Shown here piece by piece: positions 10,901 through 22,029 of a stretch of DNA of 64,000 bases. This DNA is from Asterochloris sp. CNOR1. Lineage: Eukaryota; Chlorophyta; Trebouxiophyceae; Trebouxiales; Trebouxiaceae. The notes under the pieces were generated by a model that saw nothing but the letters and a program-made list of their open reading frames with translations, was not told the DNA's origin and searched no databases. Positions within the stretch are counted from its first letter, which is position 1. Each line of letters starts with the position of its first letter. The stretch covers positions 1,364,001 to 1,428,000 of the forward strand of contig OZ017747.1 of the NCBI GenBank assembly GCA_963969365.1, in the 5' to 3' direction. Position numbers and translations under genes: made by a program.

Positions 10901-13781
10901 AGCGGCGGCCTGCACCTGCAGGGGTTCATCGGCCGCAGCATGTCAGCGCCCCACATGCACCCGCAGGCGGCGGCGGGGGCCACCCTGGCTGCTTCCCTGC
11001 CGCCCACCGCCAGTGGGTCCCCCGCCCCCATCCCCTGCACGGCAGCCACGCTGCCCCCTGCGGTGCCCATGCTGTCGGCACAGAGCCAGGCGCACTTCAT
11101 GCACGGAGGTGGCCTGGGCAATGCCCACGGCATGCTGCAGCAGCAGCAGCAGCAGCAGCAGCGACGCATGGACCAGCAGATGGGCCCCAGGATGGATAGG
11201 GGCCACCAGGGCGGGCTGATGCACAGCAGCATGCCCTTCCCCGGCATGTTTGGGGCCTCACAGGGTAAGCCTCTGGCGCCTTAGCTGCTTTCAGATGTGT
11301 GAGCTGCTTTGATCTGGGCGGAGCGCTGCAGCATGATCCATTGCACATGCTGTGTGAATGCCTGGTGGGGCCCTTTGGTTTGCTGCTGGTGCAGCTGCAT
11401 ATGTGCTCTATATTGTGAGGGGTTCGCAAGCTGCTGCAAGGTTGCGAGGGCCTCAAGCTGCTGCTAATGCTGGGTGCTGTGGTCTTTCTGCTTTGCACTG
11501 CACATTCAAATGGCGCTGCTGGCATGTGTGTGCTCCGTAGCGTGAGAAGCGCTACAGTTGCCGCTGCTGATGATGTTGCAGCACGTCTGGGGTGCATCAC
11601 ATAGGCGACAAGCAAGCTGGCACTCGTGCTCTGAGATGCATGATTGACTGCAGGGCCCCATGTGAAGATGGAGGTGTGTGGGCCTCATCTGGGAGGGGAG
11701 CGGGGCTGGCTACACTCGCCTGGCTTGTCAGGGCACATGCCATTTGAGCATCTGCAGCACAGCTGGTCTGCAGGGCACTTTGGGCTCCAACAGGAGGCTA
11801 AGCCGCACTTGGCACAGGTGGGAATGCTCAGCTGCTCATGCTGGAACTGCTTGATGTCCATCCCTTGTTGTCTGACACAGCAGTGTGGCGTCTCGTGCTG
11901 TGACCTAAGTGCCGTCCTGGAACACCTGCTGCCTAAACCCGTTCAGCTTCCTGGCACGACCCTGCTGCCCACATCCCACTCATCGTGTGGCACACGGGAG
12001 CTCAAGGCTGGGTTTTAGCCTTGCACTGTGGCATGCAGCAAGGTAGCACAGCTCCACTGCTCTGCTGCACTGCACTTCATGGCAGCTGTGTCATGCCCTT
12101 GATAGGCCCCAGGGCAGCCACGCTGACGTCATCCCCTTCGCTATGCCGCAGGGCAGCCACATGTCCTTCACCGGCAGCAGCTACCCTCGCGACATGCATG
12201 CTCAGTACAGTCCCACCTTCTCCCAACTTGAGGGACTGGGCAACGCCCCAGGCCTGTCAGACCAGGTGAGGTGTCTGCTCCTGCAAAAGCTCATGCATGT
12301 AAACACACTGCTGACATGCATACTGTCCTCTGCCTTAGGCCTGTGCTGTTGCTTACCTGCTGCTTGCATGTGGCTGTCCAGCCCCTCTCAGAAGCTTGCT
12401 TCTCCATGTCCGACAGCAGCACTGAGCAATCATAAACCATTTGTTGCCATGCAGGCCTCCAATGATGCGGCTCAGCAGCAGGCGGCGCAGCAGCAGCGCG
12501 CAGCCATGCTGCGCAGCATGAGTGCAAACCACCTGGGGGCACTGAGTGCAGCCTGGGAGGCGGGGGCCATGCCTGATGGGCCATCCCTGACGGCCATGGG
12601 GCGCTCATCCTCTACCAGCCAGCTCGTGCGGGCCGGCTGCTTCGGTGAGGTTTGCATCGCTAGTGGGCTCTACTTCCTCACAAGGCTCAAGCATTGAAGT
12701 CAGTCACGCCTATATTGGGCAATTGAGAGCTCCTCCAAACTGGCTCGATGGCCGGCCAGCCTATGTGGGTCTTTCCCCTGCAGCCTTATGCTGCTCGATA
12801 TGAACCCGAACTTCTGAGGGACCAGAGCTGACTGCCAAGCCTGCACCTGCAGCACCGCCCGGCAGCCCCTCACTGTGGCCTTCACCCAGCAGCCCCTCGC
12901 TACCCATGGGGACCCACCCCCCGCCGCAGAGCCCTTCTGACCACCAGATGGCTCCCGGGGGGCAGATGGGCAGCAGCAGCAGCCGCACAGGGCTGGTGCA
13001 GATGACGGGCATGCTCCAGGGGCAGCTGCAGCAGCCAGGGAGCTACTCGATGCTGAACACCCTCCATGCACCCTCTGGTGGCGATTTGCTGAAAGAGCAG
13101 CGCGCCAGCACAGGTGAGGACCTCCTGTGAGCCTGCACCTGCATCATGCATCCGCCCGGCATCAGTGTGGTTGGACGAGCAGCGCGCCGGGACTGGTCGA
13201 GGCCTCTGCCCGCCAGCACCTGTCGAGGGCATCTGCCTGAACCTGGGCTGGCCTGCAGGGCAGCACTTAGGTGGAGGCCCCTGTATGGGCCAACACCTGC
13301 ATTGTGCCTGTGCCTGGCACTCAGGTTGCTACATGAGCAGCGCACTGACACTGATGACGCCCTGTTGCACACCAGCCCCTGGTCTGTATCCTGCCCACCA
13401 GCAGCATGGCTGGTCCTACCAGGCAGTGGCACATCTATCACAGTGCACGCCCCAGGTCTGCGACTGCAAAATGTGCAAAAAGCGGTCCTGTGTAATCCAA
13501 GAACGGCAGCACCTTTGAGACAGCCGCCACAGGAAGCAGCCTCAGGACCTGCTGCTGCCTCTTCAACTGCTTGGCCCTGCATTCCCTGCTCAATGACACT
13601 GATGATCTCCTGCGCTGCAGACATCTTGGGGGATCTGCCAACTGCGTTGGATTCTGAGTGTAACTCACCCCTGAAGCTCCTCCAGATCGGAGGGGACGAC
13701 CTCCAAATGTTTGACCGCGATGACCCCAGCGAGAATGCTGACTACCTGCTCACTGACGATGTGGCCCAAGCCTTCAATTGA
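4983..13781 (+). CDS. Transcription factor with three AP2 domains
   Basis: A nuclear DNA-binding regulator of the AP2 family. Exons: 4983-5458, 6149-6260, 6734-6958, 7364-7474, 7913-8115, 8702-8823, 9099-9305, 10405-10636, 10816-11264, 11654-11673 (20-nt microexon), 12152-12265, 12455-12644, about 12853-13113 and 13621-13781; about 960 residues, all phases close. AP2 domain 1 spans exons 2-3 (SRFRGVSYDKKKRKWRVQIK, then GYYDTEEAAARAYDRAAI). Domain 2 spans exons 4-5 (SRFMGVGSSNRNNQWQARI, then LGYYEGEQEAARVYDKVAI). Domain 3 spans exons 6-7 (YKGVSKKKGRWEAKV, then EEAAARAYDTA). The rest is Gln/Ser/Pro-rich, with poly-Gln runs in exons 1 and 9. The C-terminus is strongly acidic, like an activation domain. 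The donor at 9305 was preferred over 9377 because it is GTGAGC and is itself echoed downstream. The acceptor at 12853 could instead lie slightly upstream. Confidence 0.88.
5031..5055 (+). repeat. CAG repeat encoding poly-Gln, AP2 exon 1
   Basis: An uninterrupted CAG run encodes eight glutamines after a Pro-Gln lead-in, near residue 20 of the AP2 protein. It is likely length-variable between strains. Confidence 0.85.
5776..5850 (+). repeat. Tandem duplication with branch-point-like TACTAAT, AP2 intron 1
   Basis: Two units of about 37 bp (5776-5813 and 5814-5850) differ at only two or three positions. Each carries AGATCGGGGACT, then TACTAAT, then TTTGCAG. That is a branch-point-like sequence closely followed by an acceptor-like AG, duplicated as a module, about 300 bases before the real acceptor at 6148. 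Confidence 0.85.
8210..8340 (+). repeat. Exon-edge echoes of AP2 exon 5 (3' end), two copies
   Basis: The exon ends with GTCAAGCCCATGGACAAATC followed by CTCCAA and the donor GTGGGT (8091-8122). Similar sequence recurs downstream in the intron at 8210-8243 (TTCAAGCTCATGGACGAG) and 8305-8340 (CCTGGACGAGTCGTCCAAG then GTGGGG), spaced about 100-120 bp. Confidence 0.7.
9423..9562 (+). repeat. Exon-edge echoes of AP2 exon 7 (3' end), two copies
   Basis: The exon end reads GGCCAGGACCCTGTTG followed by donor GTGAGC at 9306. GGCCAGGACCCTGTGG with GTGAGG recurs at 9426-9447, and GGCCAGGATCCTGTGG with GTGAGA at about 9542-9563. The copies keep a good donor, which supports 9305 as the true exon end. 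Confidence 0.8.
11138..11162 (+). repeat. CAG repeat encoding poly-Gln, AP2 exon 9
   Basis: A second CAG run, encoding about eight glutamines, lies in the region between the AP2 domains and the acidic tail. Confidence 0.85.
13174..13355 (+). repeat. Exon-edge echoes of AP2 exon 13 (3' end)
   Basis: The exon ends GAGCAGCGCGCCAGCACAG with donor GTGAGG at 13114. GAGCAGCGCGCCGGGACTG with GTCGAGG recurs at about 13177-13203, and a weaker GAGCAGCGCACTGACACTG at 13334-13352. Confidence 0.65.
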
Positions 13782-14367
13782 GGTTGGCCACCCCCGCACA
13801 TTCCCCATATACCCTGAGCATAATAAGTCTAACTCTGCACACACAGAAACTTTTGCGAGACTTACCCTCTTATAATTCCCCGAGAGCAAGTGTCCCCATG
13901 CCCACAGCCGATAAAGGCACGCTGATGATGGCGGAGTCAAGAAGGCATCCCCTACAATTTATTTCAGCTGCTTGTTTGTTGGCCCTCCTCCCACGCTGGC
14001 AACTAGAGCCACTCACCTCTTCCAGAGATGGCTCCCATGGTGCTGCACTCAGCTGGTGCTGTACACCTGCGTGTGTAGCTAGCTTGGTGTATGGCAGGCC
14101 TTCGTGAGATTGTGTCACTGCTGCCTGCTCAAGATGTTTTGGTTTTTGTTGTTGACAAGCTTCGTTGCATCAGAAATCAGCCATGTAAATCATCTGGCAG
14201 GGATCAAGCAGTGCAATCACTTGGCCCGATGTTTTGGGAGGAAGATATAGTCTTGGCAGCCACCTGTTGAGTTCACAGGTGCTGGGCACATGTTGCCAGA
14301 ACCTTTTTATTTGAGTCATGTTGTGAAGCTATTGAGAGCTGAGTGGATGGATGTGCTGCATCTGCTG
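13782..14367. other. Convergent intergenic region, AP2 factor / MCM10
   Basis: This holds both 3' UTRs. It is lower in GC than the flanking exons. A plus-strand TGTAA at 14184-14188 is a candidate poly(A) signal for the AP2 gene, about 400 bases past its stop. Nothing else was recognised. Confidence 0.5.
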
Positions 14368-17300
14368 CTAGACGCTGCTGCCCAGGGCAAAGCTGTGCTC
14401 ACGTCCCCTTGACTGAAAGTTAGACTGCTGGGCGATTGCCTGGTCCACCACCTCACTGGGCTTGGGGGCACCCTTCATGCTGGCAGCCTTGAAGTCCGGG
14501 TGTGGGTCATTGCACCTGCATGCACAGCAGAGTCTTCAAGCCTTTGCTGTGCAGCTCCTGCGGTGTATAGGGGCTACAGCTTGTGGTTGTCACAGGTCAG
14601 GGGTTTGGAGGCGAGCATGGCACCGAAGCGGGTCAACACAGCAGAACTTGGGACTGCAAGGCAGCTGCCTGCTGGTTCTTTCCCGGGGCACCTCCCATTG
14701 AGGGCAGGCACACCCAGGCAACTTGCGGCAGCCTATGAGTGGCATGTCAGGTCTCAGCAGGAGCACCTTGAGCACCACCAGCAGGACGTCTTGCTGTGCA
14801 CTGGCTTGCTGAAGCTCCAAACCTGAGCATGCAGCCAGCCAGCGACAAACTGTACATGGCCCAGCAGGGCTGACAGGCAGGGACTAAACGGCAGCCGGCC
14901 GTAGCCGCACCTAGAGCATTCACCGTTATTTGCCCATTTAGCCACACAAAATCATGAACTCCTGCAAGTGGCCTGTCTGGCCTGACCAGTGGCAGCTTAC
15001 ACAGCAGCAGCAGCTCGCAGCCTTACCTGGGGCACCTCCCCTTGGGCAGCCGCACTCCCACAGTGGAGAATTTGTGGCTGCAGTGCCTGCACTGCCACCA
15101 GCGCTTGGTGGCAGACAGGCGTGCCAACTGATGTCCCTTGCACTCGGGCCTGAAGCTCTCCGCAATGTAGTTGCAGGTCTTGCACTGCCAGGCTGTCACC
15201 TGCAGCCTGCACAGGATCCAGCAATGCTCTTGAGGGCTACTCAACCTTCCAGCCGGTCAACCGTAGCTGCATGGGTGGCAGCATGTGGTGAGAGCTTGTG
15301 CACTGCCTGGCTGTCCACCACATGGGACGCTATCCGTGAGACCCAAGGTTACAGGGGTTCTGCAGTGGTTTTGCGCGTTGCTGGCTGCACCGCCTGACAA
15401 CAAACCCAGGTTCTGTTGAGTCACCAGGTCCAGCCCAGAGGTGGATGTGGCCCTGAAGGCATGCCTGCCATCGAGTGTGCTGGGCTGCATGAGGTTCCAT
15501 ATGCCAGCAGGGAGACCTCCCTCTCCACTCACTTTGTGACAGCCTCCATTCGCTGGGCCATCTCATCCTTCTTCTCCAGCACTGCTAGCGTCTTCAGCAG
15601 CCTGTCGTGCTCCTCATCATCCACCAGGTCGTGGTACCTGCACTAGCAAACAAAGTGCACTCCGCCACATGCCCAGCACCATGCAGTGCATGATGTCCCA
15701 TACCGGCCTGGGCCAGTGCCCTTTGCCACAGGTGCAGCACAGCATTGCTTTCAACACAGGTGCAGATCATCAAGTTAGGTGCAGAAGCCCGTGAAAGACC
15801 TGACTGACCCCACAGCTACCACATACTACAGACAACAGCAGGACTGTCTGCGGTGAGGAAGAAGGCGCCTTGGCAGAAGCTGCCACAGCCAGCTCCAGAG
15901 AGCAAACCTCATACACATGACTTTGCTGCCCTGAAGGCTGTGCTGCACTACAGGCCCCAACCTGCTGCGAGACTTGGAGCCTTCATTGCTGACACCTGCC
16001 AGGCTCCCAAATGCGGCTGCAAACCCTGCAGCAGCAGCCTCAGCCTGTCAGGCTGCTCATACGGTGGCATGATTTGAACTACATGCAGCACCGCAGAGCG
16101 ACAAGTTCACACCAGTTGCTTTCTGGCAGAGGTGCACCAATAAGACAGCAGCTTCTGCTGCCTCCAGAATGGAACCCCAGCCGAGAGGATAGATGAGTGC
16201 AAACACCATGTGAGCGGGTCTGGCCTGAAACTCAACCGAGGCACACCAGCAGCTGCATGGGGTTCTGCTGTGGCAGTGCTGCTGCTGCCAGCCATGCTGC
16301 CCCCTGGGAGCCCCAACTTAGCCAGAACACGATTGCAGCTGCCCGATCTTGTCTTGGCTGCCTGCAGGGCCCCACCAGCCAGCACCCGTGCACCTGCAAA
16401 AAGTGCAGCAGAGGTGCTCCAGGCCCTTGTCTTTGCAGGTATGAGGCGCAGATGCCAAAGCCTGCTGTTGAATGAGCATGCAGGCAGCACACCACCTCGC
16501 AGAGCTGGCTGCAATGTATCTAAGCGCTGGCAGTACATTTCTGTGGCAGGCAAGAGGTGCCGTGCGGGGCCATCAGACGTGCAGGCCCATTGCCACGCCG
16601 CTCACTGTTGTGTGGAGGCCGTGCAGTGTGCACTGCAGCAGCGCCAGCTGTGCTGCGCCGCTCACTGCCCTGTGCCCCTTGCTCCACAGGCGCCTCTGTC
16701 CCATGCTCCCCCAGTCCACCAGCAAGCACAGCAGCTGTCCCAGCACTGCTTCGCCGCTGGCTGCGCGGCAGGGCCTGGCTGGCAGACGCCTGTGCCCCAC
16801 TCTGTGCAGGCACACCATCTGAGGCAGGCCAGCTGATGTTGCCAGCACTGCAGCGCTGCTCTAGAGGCTGGCTGGCAGGTGTCTGTCTACCTCGCTTTGT
16901 CAGAGCTGCAGCTGGCAGAGATCCTGTGCCTGCCGGCGCATCCTGGGTGACTGGCGGCTTGCGCAGCACGGGGCGGGTGTTGTTGGGGTCTGGCGCCTCC
17001 AGGCCACCTGCACTGCAACATCTGATCAGAGACCAGTGCTTTGTGCTAGGTGCAGGACAGCGTTGAGCTTGGGAGCATGGTTGAGGCTGGCTACTCCTCA
17101 GCCCACACAACTTGGAGGCTGCCAAACAGTTCCCTTCTGCAGCACAGGCAGCCTGACCTGTGCCAGCTGCCCATGCCTTTGCACTGATGCTGGCCAGCGA
17201 CTCGACTGCCTTGCCCACAAGAGGGACCTAAAGTGACGTGCTGCGCAAAGGCCGCCTGACATGTGCCAGCCTGACAGCGAGCTGTAACCACAGCACCTGT

Positions 17301-20300
17301 CACTCACCTTGAAGACTGCCACAGCATGCAGCAGTGGCTGCCTATCCATATTATTTGTACAGGCAGCCACAACATGCAGCAGTGGCTGCTTATCTATACT
17401 TCTGTACAGGCAGCCTGACCTGACCTTTAAGCTTTGATGATGGCCGGTCACCAAGCAGGTCACAAGGGGGCATCACAGAACTGGTGCCACACAGCACTCA
17501 AAACTGTGCACACAGCCAGCCTCACCTTTGGCCCTTATGACGGCCAGCACTTCTGCTGTGGCTGCATCCCAGCCTGCTTCATCGTCTCCATCCTCCAGAG
17601 CCACCAGGACATCTCCTTGGCCTGCGGATAGAGCTGCGCCTGGTGGGTTTCAGAGCAGCGAGGGTCACACCTTCCACAGCTGGGGGAGTTTTTGGTTCAA
17701 CCTGCCCATGACAGGTCTGCAGGTTGCACAGCTGCAGCAGTGTTGCCGCACTGTTTCTGGATGCTGGGCAACCTTGTCCAGGACACAAATGGGGCCTGCA
17801 AGCCCAAAGGCTGCTGACTGCCTCTGGATTGGAACATCACCTGAGGGAGCCGCTGAAGCCCCGCCACCTGATCCAGTCTGCCTCCCAGCCACCAGTGCCC
17901 CACCACCTGCCCGGCTGGCAGCTGTGCCGCCCTCCCTGCGTGTCAGCACAAGCGGCCTGCCGGCGGAGGGCAGCCTGCTGGCTGGCTGAGAGGCAGCAGG
18001 CTGGCTGGGCGGCCTGCTGCCCCCGCCGGCTGCTGGGGAGCAGTGGCTAGTGGCTGCCTGCTGGGGTGGCACGCTGCTGCCAACACGCTTTGCCCTGGGC
18101 ACTGTGTCTGCATGGCTGGCCTGAGCCTGCAGCATCCTGCAGTGCGCAGGAGCATGGCTCTGGTGGCAAGCTGTGATCAGACAGACAGTGCGTCTGGGGG
18201 TCTCCAGCAGAGACTGCAGCGATGACAACGTCTGCTTCAAATGTCACACACCAACAGATGGAGCCTTTGAGCGCCAGCCCTGTTGGCACACACCTTAGGC
18301 CCTGCTGAGTCCTCTACCTCTGCTGCATCACTCAATAGGATCACGCCTTACATGAATGCCAGGGTCAGGGAGCTGTCGATCATGCGACGCTGTCCCCAAG
18401 GCCGGCTCCCTCTGCGCCAGGCTGACAGCACAGCCCCTCGCCTGCTGGTGCACCCCATGCTGGACCACTGACCTTGCTCCCAGGGAGCCAGGCTGGCCCC
18501 TCTGCGCCACCTGCAGCAGGTCCTGGCTGCTATGCAGCTTCATCGTCTGCTGCCGGGCCACCAGAACCTCCCCGTTCTCTGTCATCCGCAGGCGTTTGGT
18601 GCCCAGTTTGGCTCCTGCAGGTCGCAGTGAGGCCGTCAGCATACCTCAGTGCACGGGCATGTAACAGTAACTGCTGCAGCACTAGGCAACCTGCTGGTGG
18701 CTTGCCCCTTTAAAAGCCTGTCCAAAACAAGAGATCAAAGGACATGGCCAGTGCACGGCATTTGGAACTTATTCTGAGTCTGCAGGCCGCCATGGGCACG
18801 TCAGATGGGCGCATTGTGCGAAACCACAGCCAGGTTGTTGAGGTGGCGGAGCAGCAACTTAAAGCATGGGTTGGCATGATTGCCTGCTGCAGCCGGAGGG
18901 CGCAACTGCAGGTGCAGCAGAACATGCAGCTGGACTGACATCCCCTGCCTGGCCCTTTGCCGCCCTGCTTGCAGGTTGCTTGAGACTGCACACACCTGAC
19001 AGTCCCTTGCCACCCTGCTGCTTGAAGGCTGAATGCAGCTTGCTTTCTGCGAACTGCCCGCGCTTGCTCTGCACCTTCTTGAACTCTGAGCCGACATGGT
19101 AGTCACAGTAGGGGCAGGTGTCAACGTTGACTGGGTTGCGGCAGGGCATGCCATCCTGCAATGGGCAACATTTGCCTGTTTGGCATGGACGCAAAAACTT
19201 GTCTGCACGATGTCATACAGCAATGGGCACAGCCTGTGTGGCACATATGCAGCATCTCATGGGCACCTACAACAGCACTCCTAGTTGCCTCTGCCAGGCG
19301 ATGCAGGGTAGAGATTTGGTAGGCTAAGAGATCACTGGGGAGGAGCGTGCTGCCAAAGAAGTGCCAGCCGCTGCGCTGCAGGCCTTGACAGCACTCAGCT
19401 CCCCCGCCTCACCTTTCGGCGTGCCCTGCAGAAGCCAAAACTGGTGCTCTGCCCCAGCCGCGTGACCTGCTCGCAGGTGGACACACTGAAAGAAAAGCGG
19501 CCCTCCTCGTCTGTCTTGCACTGCAGCAGCACCAAGAGTGACGGCTTTGCATCCTGAAATCCTGAGCAGAAAGCTTGGGTTTGGCCCCCCTCCTGCACTG
19601 CAGCCCATCCTGCTCTGCAACTGCACAAAGGACACTGGCTCTGCGTTGTGCGCGCCCAATGAGCATCTCCCTCTTTTGAAAAGCTTGCATTGCAGCGACG
19701 TCGATAGCTAGCTCTGGTGAGATGTGCCATCCTCCATCGCTTGCTGCACTGCAGCAGTCTATCAATGCCATGCAACGGCTTCTGACAGCCTCCAAAGGGA
19801 GTGTACGAGGGTTGCTGTAATGTGCCCTGGCCAATGCAACTTCACTGCAGCCAGCAACCGTGTACCACAATGGCAGCCTTCTGTATGAGCTGTTGGTGCC
19901 GTCACATGAACGCAATTCCATCTCTGTGTTGCTCAATTGGGGGCTTCACACACGCGGCCAGCTGGGCATGGCTCTTGGCCACAGCAGTAGGCTTGCCAGC
20001 TGGACAGGCCCTCTTGATAATCTCACAACCCCAGAGCTGTCAGCCCCAGCACGGCTGCGGCCCCCACACTGTCACCATGCCCACCTTGCTCTGCTCCTAC
20101 CATGTTCAGGCTAGCTCACATCACGAGCCTAGGTGCCCACCTGAGGGCCCCACACCGCCACCACAGCCCCCTCGAACTGGTCTTTCCACGACTCCTCATG
20201 GGCTCTTCCAAACAAGAACAGGCTGAGGTTGGTGCCCTGCAGGTCGCTGAGGCGCCACATGCTGAAGGCCCTTCCACTGGCCGACTCCTTGGGCTTCAGC

Positions 20301-21535
20301 TTCTCTGTCAGCACTGCCACCGTGCCCCACTTGCCCTCTGAGCCCTGTCGCTGCCTGCAAAGTGCAGGCCAACTCCTTGGGTTCCAGCTTCTCAACCAGC
20401 ATTGCCACTGCGCCCCACTTGCCCTTGGAGCTGTCCTGCTCCCTGCACAGGGCAGCAGCCTGTCAGCACAAGCGTTTGTGATCTTGGACCTTGCCACTGC
20501 CTGCAGGACGCAACCAAGCTCCTTGGGCCCCGGAGCCCAAGTTGCCTGACAGCACTGCTACTGTGCCTGAGTTGCCCTTGGAGCCCTGCCACTCCCTGCA
20601 CAGCAGGCAGCGGCCAGTCAGCACTGGCAACATGCCACAACCTGCGCTCCAAAGCGCAGGGCTTCTTGCAAAGCAGAGGCCGACCACTTGGGCTTCAGCA
20701 TCCCTGTCCAGCTTGACCAGCAAACCCTGCACAACGTGACAGCGGGGTTGTACTGTCATGCATTTCAAAGTGAGCTTTGTGACGCAAGAAAATGCACATG
20801 AGGAGAGGGGCTGGAGAGCCAGACCTTGTCAATGGCCATGGACCACCAGCATAGGTCAGGCTATTTGCTTCTGGTGACGGTCAGAAGAAAGTGAGACAGC
20901 TTGGGCAATGCCAGCCCGTTTAGCTCACCTGGCAGCAGCCAGCGGCCTATACTGCATCTGCCCAAAGCGCTCACGCAGGACTGTGCTTGGAAAGCAGATC
21001 TTCTTCATCTGCAGGAACATTGAGTACGGTAGGGCTACGAGCAGCAAAGCTGCGTGAGCAGTGGGCAGCTGAGCAGAGCCAACATTCATTTACCTTCAAG
21101 CCAGAGAACGTTTCCACCACATGCCCCGCTCCAGCAGGCTCCTTGGGCATGGCTGGCTCTGCGTCAGGGCACTGGCTTGCAGCCAGGAAGCCTGCAGTGT
21201 GCACTTCATGCTGAGCCCCGTCTGTGTTGAATCGAAATGCACAGGCGCACAGCAGGACATGATCAGGACATCGCCAGCATGCTCAGGCAGAGGACACGGG
21301 ACCATTCAATTGCGGGTGATGCTCCACCTGCAGCTGCTGGGCTTGATGCTGCTTGGGGCTTGGTGCGCTTGGCTGGCTGAGTTGTTGGAGGCAGCGGCAT
21401 GCAGCGCTTCTTGCCTTCACTGCCCCCATCTGGCTTTGATCTTGAAAAAGGCTGAGGGCCACTGTCATCTGCAGCATCGATTGCCTCAGCAGCCAGCTCC
21501 AGCAGGACATCAAGATCGTCCTCATGAATGCTCAT
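14368..21535 (-). CDS. MCM10: MCM10 replication initiation factor
   Basis: MCM10 binds DNA and the CMG helicase at origins. Exons in transcription order: 21535-21328, 21191-21094, 21008-20929, 20354-20141, 19553-19413, 19155-18996, 18614-18473, 18136-17841, 17639-17526, 17007-16606, 16393-16207, 15637-15533, 15206-15027 and 14515-14368; all phases close, about 824 residues (human MCM10 is 875). An acidic N-terminus starts MSIHEDDLDVLLEL. The OB-fold region contains WRLSDLQGTNLSLFLFG. The internal zinc finger reads RRKDGMPC, then CPYCDYHVGSEFKK. A Ser/Ala-rich linker follows. The C-terminal zinc region reads TAWQCKTCNYIAESF, then KRWWQCRHCSHKFS, then GRCPRCNDPHP. The boundaries of exons 10 and 11 are the least certain. 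ATG at 21535 fits the family N-terminus. Confidence 0.92.
17318..17412 (-). repeat. Tandem repeat of about 47 bp, two copies, MCM10 intron
   Basis: Units at 17318-17366 and 17367-17412 share GCAGCAGTGGCTGC and TGTACAGGCAGCC in the same order. Neither matches a recognised exon of the gene closely, so this may be intron-internal duplication. Confidence 0.75.
20355..20735 (-). repeat. Degenerate tandem copies of the MCM10 OB-fold exon start
   Basis: The real exon (20354-20141) begins after CTTTGCAG and encodes GSEGKWGTVAVLTEKLKPKE. Upstream in the same intron are decayed copies with boundaries near 20442, 20595 and 20727, each with an acceptor-like CTGCA junction. The 20442 copy still reads like GKWGAVAMLVEKLEPKE when phase is ignored. 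Only the 20354 acceptor closes phase with the preceding exon and preserves the OB-fold. Confidence 0.8.
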
Positions 21536-22029
21536 GTATGCAGTGGCGCTCAAAATAACGCGAATTCTAAACCTAAGACTAGTCAAAGCCCTAGTGCAGG
21601 ACCTCGCAGGCCGAGTTGTGCTGGAAGGGCCGATTCCGGCGATGCTCAGCTCTCACTGAATGGTTTTGGCAACCACAGGCCTCGTCAGCTTCAAGCATGT
21701 CAGGCAGCCGCACAGCAATCGACCAGTCACTGCTGCTGCCTGTCCACTGCTTGAGCGCCACCGGAAGAAGCACAAGGTTGATGTTCAAGCACAGCAAAGG
21801 GGGCTCTGGAACAAATGTGCAGCATGATGATCACTGCGTGGACAGAGAAGCTGCCCCAGCGCTGCTGTTGAGCGATGCATTCTTCAGCTCGGTCAAGCCC
21901 CCATCCACACCAGATGCAGGTGAGAATGCGGCACTGTCTGCAGGCAAACGCTGGGCTTGCAACATGCCTTGCCTTGATGCTGCAACTTCAACAAGCTTTT
22001 GCAGCCAGCAGGTGCTTGCTGATCTTCCT
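21536..22029. other. Divergent intergenic region, MCM10 / Pro-Gly-motif protein
   Basis: About 490 bases. An open frame in phase with the plus-strand gene reaches back to 21616, so the upstream gene's 5' end could lie here; I chose ATG 22030 because the downstream peptide looks better. No promoter motif recognised. Confidence 0.4.

Noticed and set aside
10474-11247. Minus-strand frames rich in Cys opposite AP2 exon 9
   Set aside because: The poly-Cys is the reverse reading of the CAG (poly-Gln) repeat.
16000-16040. Extra MCM10 exon encoding FAAAFGSLA, resembling a family motif
   Set aside because: That frame does not close phase with the exons on either side; exons 16393-16207 and 15637-15533 join directly.
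17318-17412. CRISPR-like spaced repeat
   Set aside because: Only two imperfect, directly adjacent units within a eukaryotic intron.
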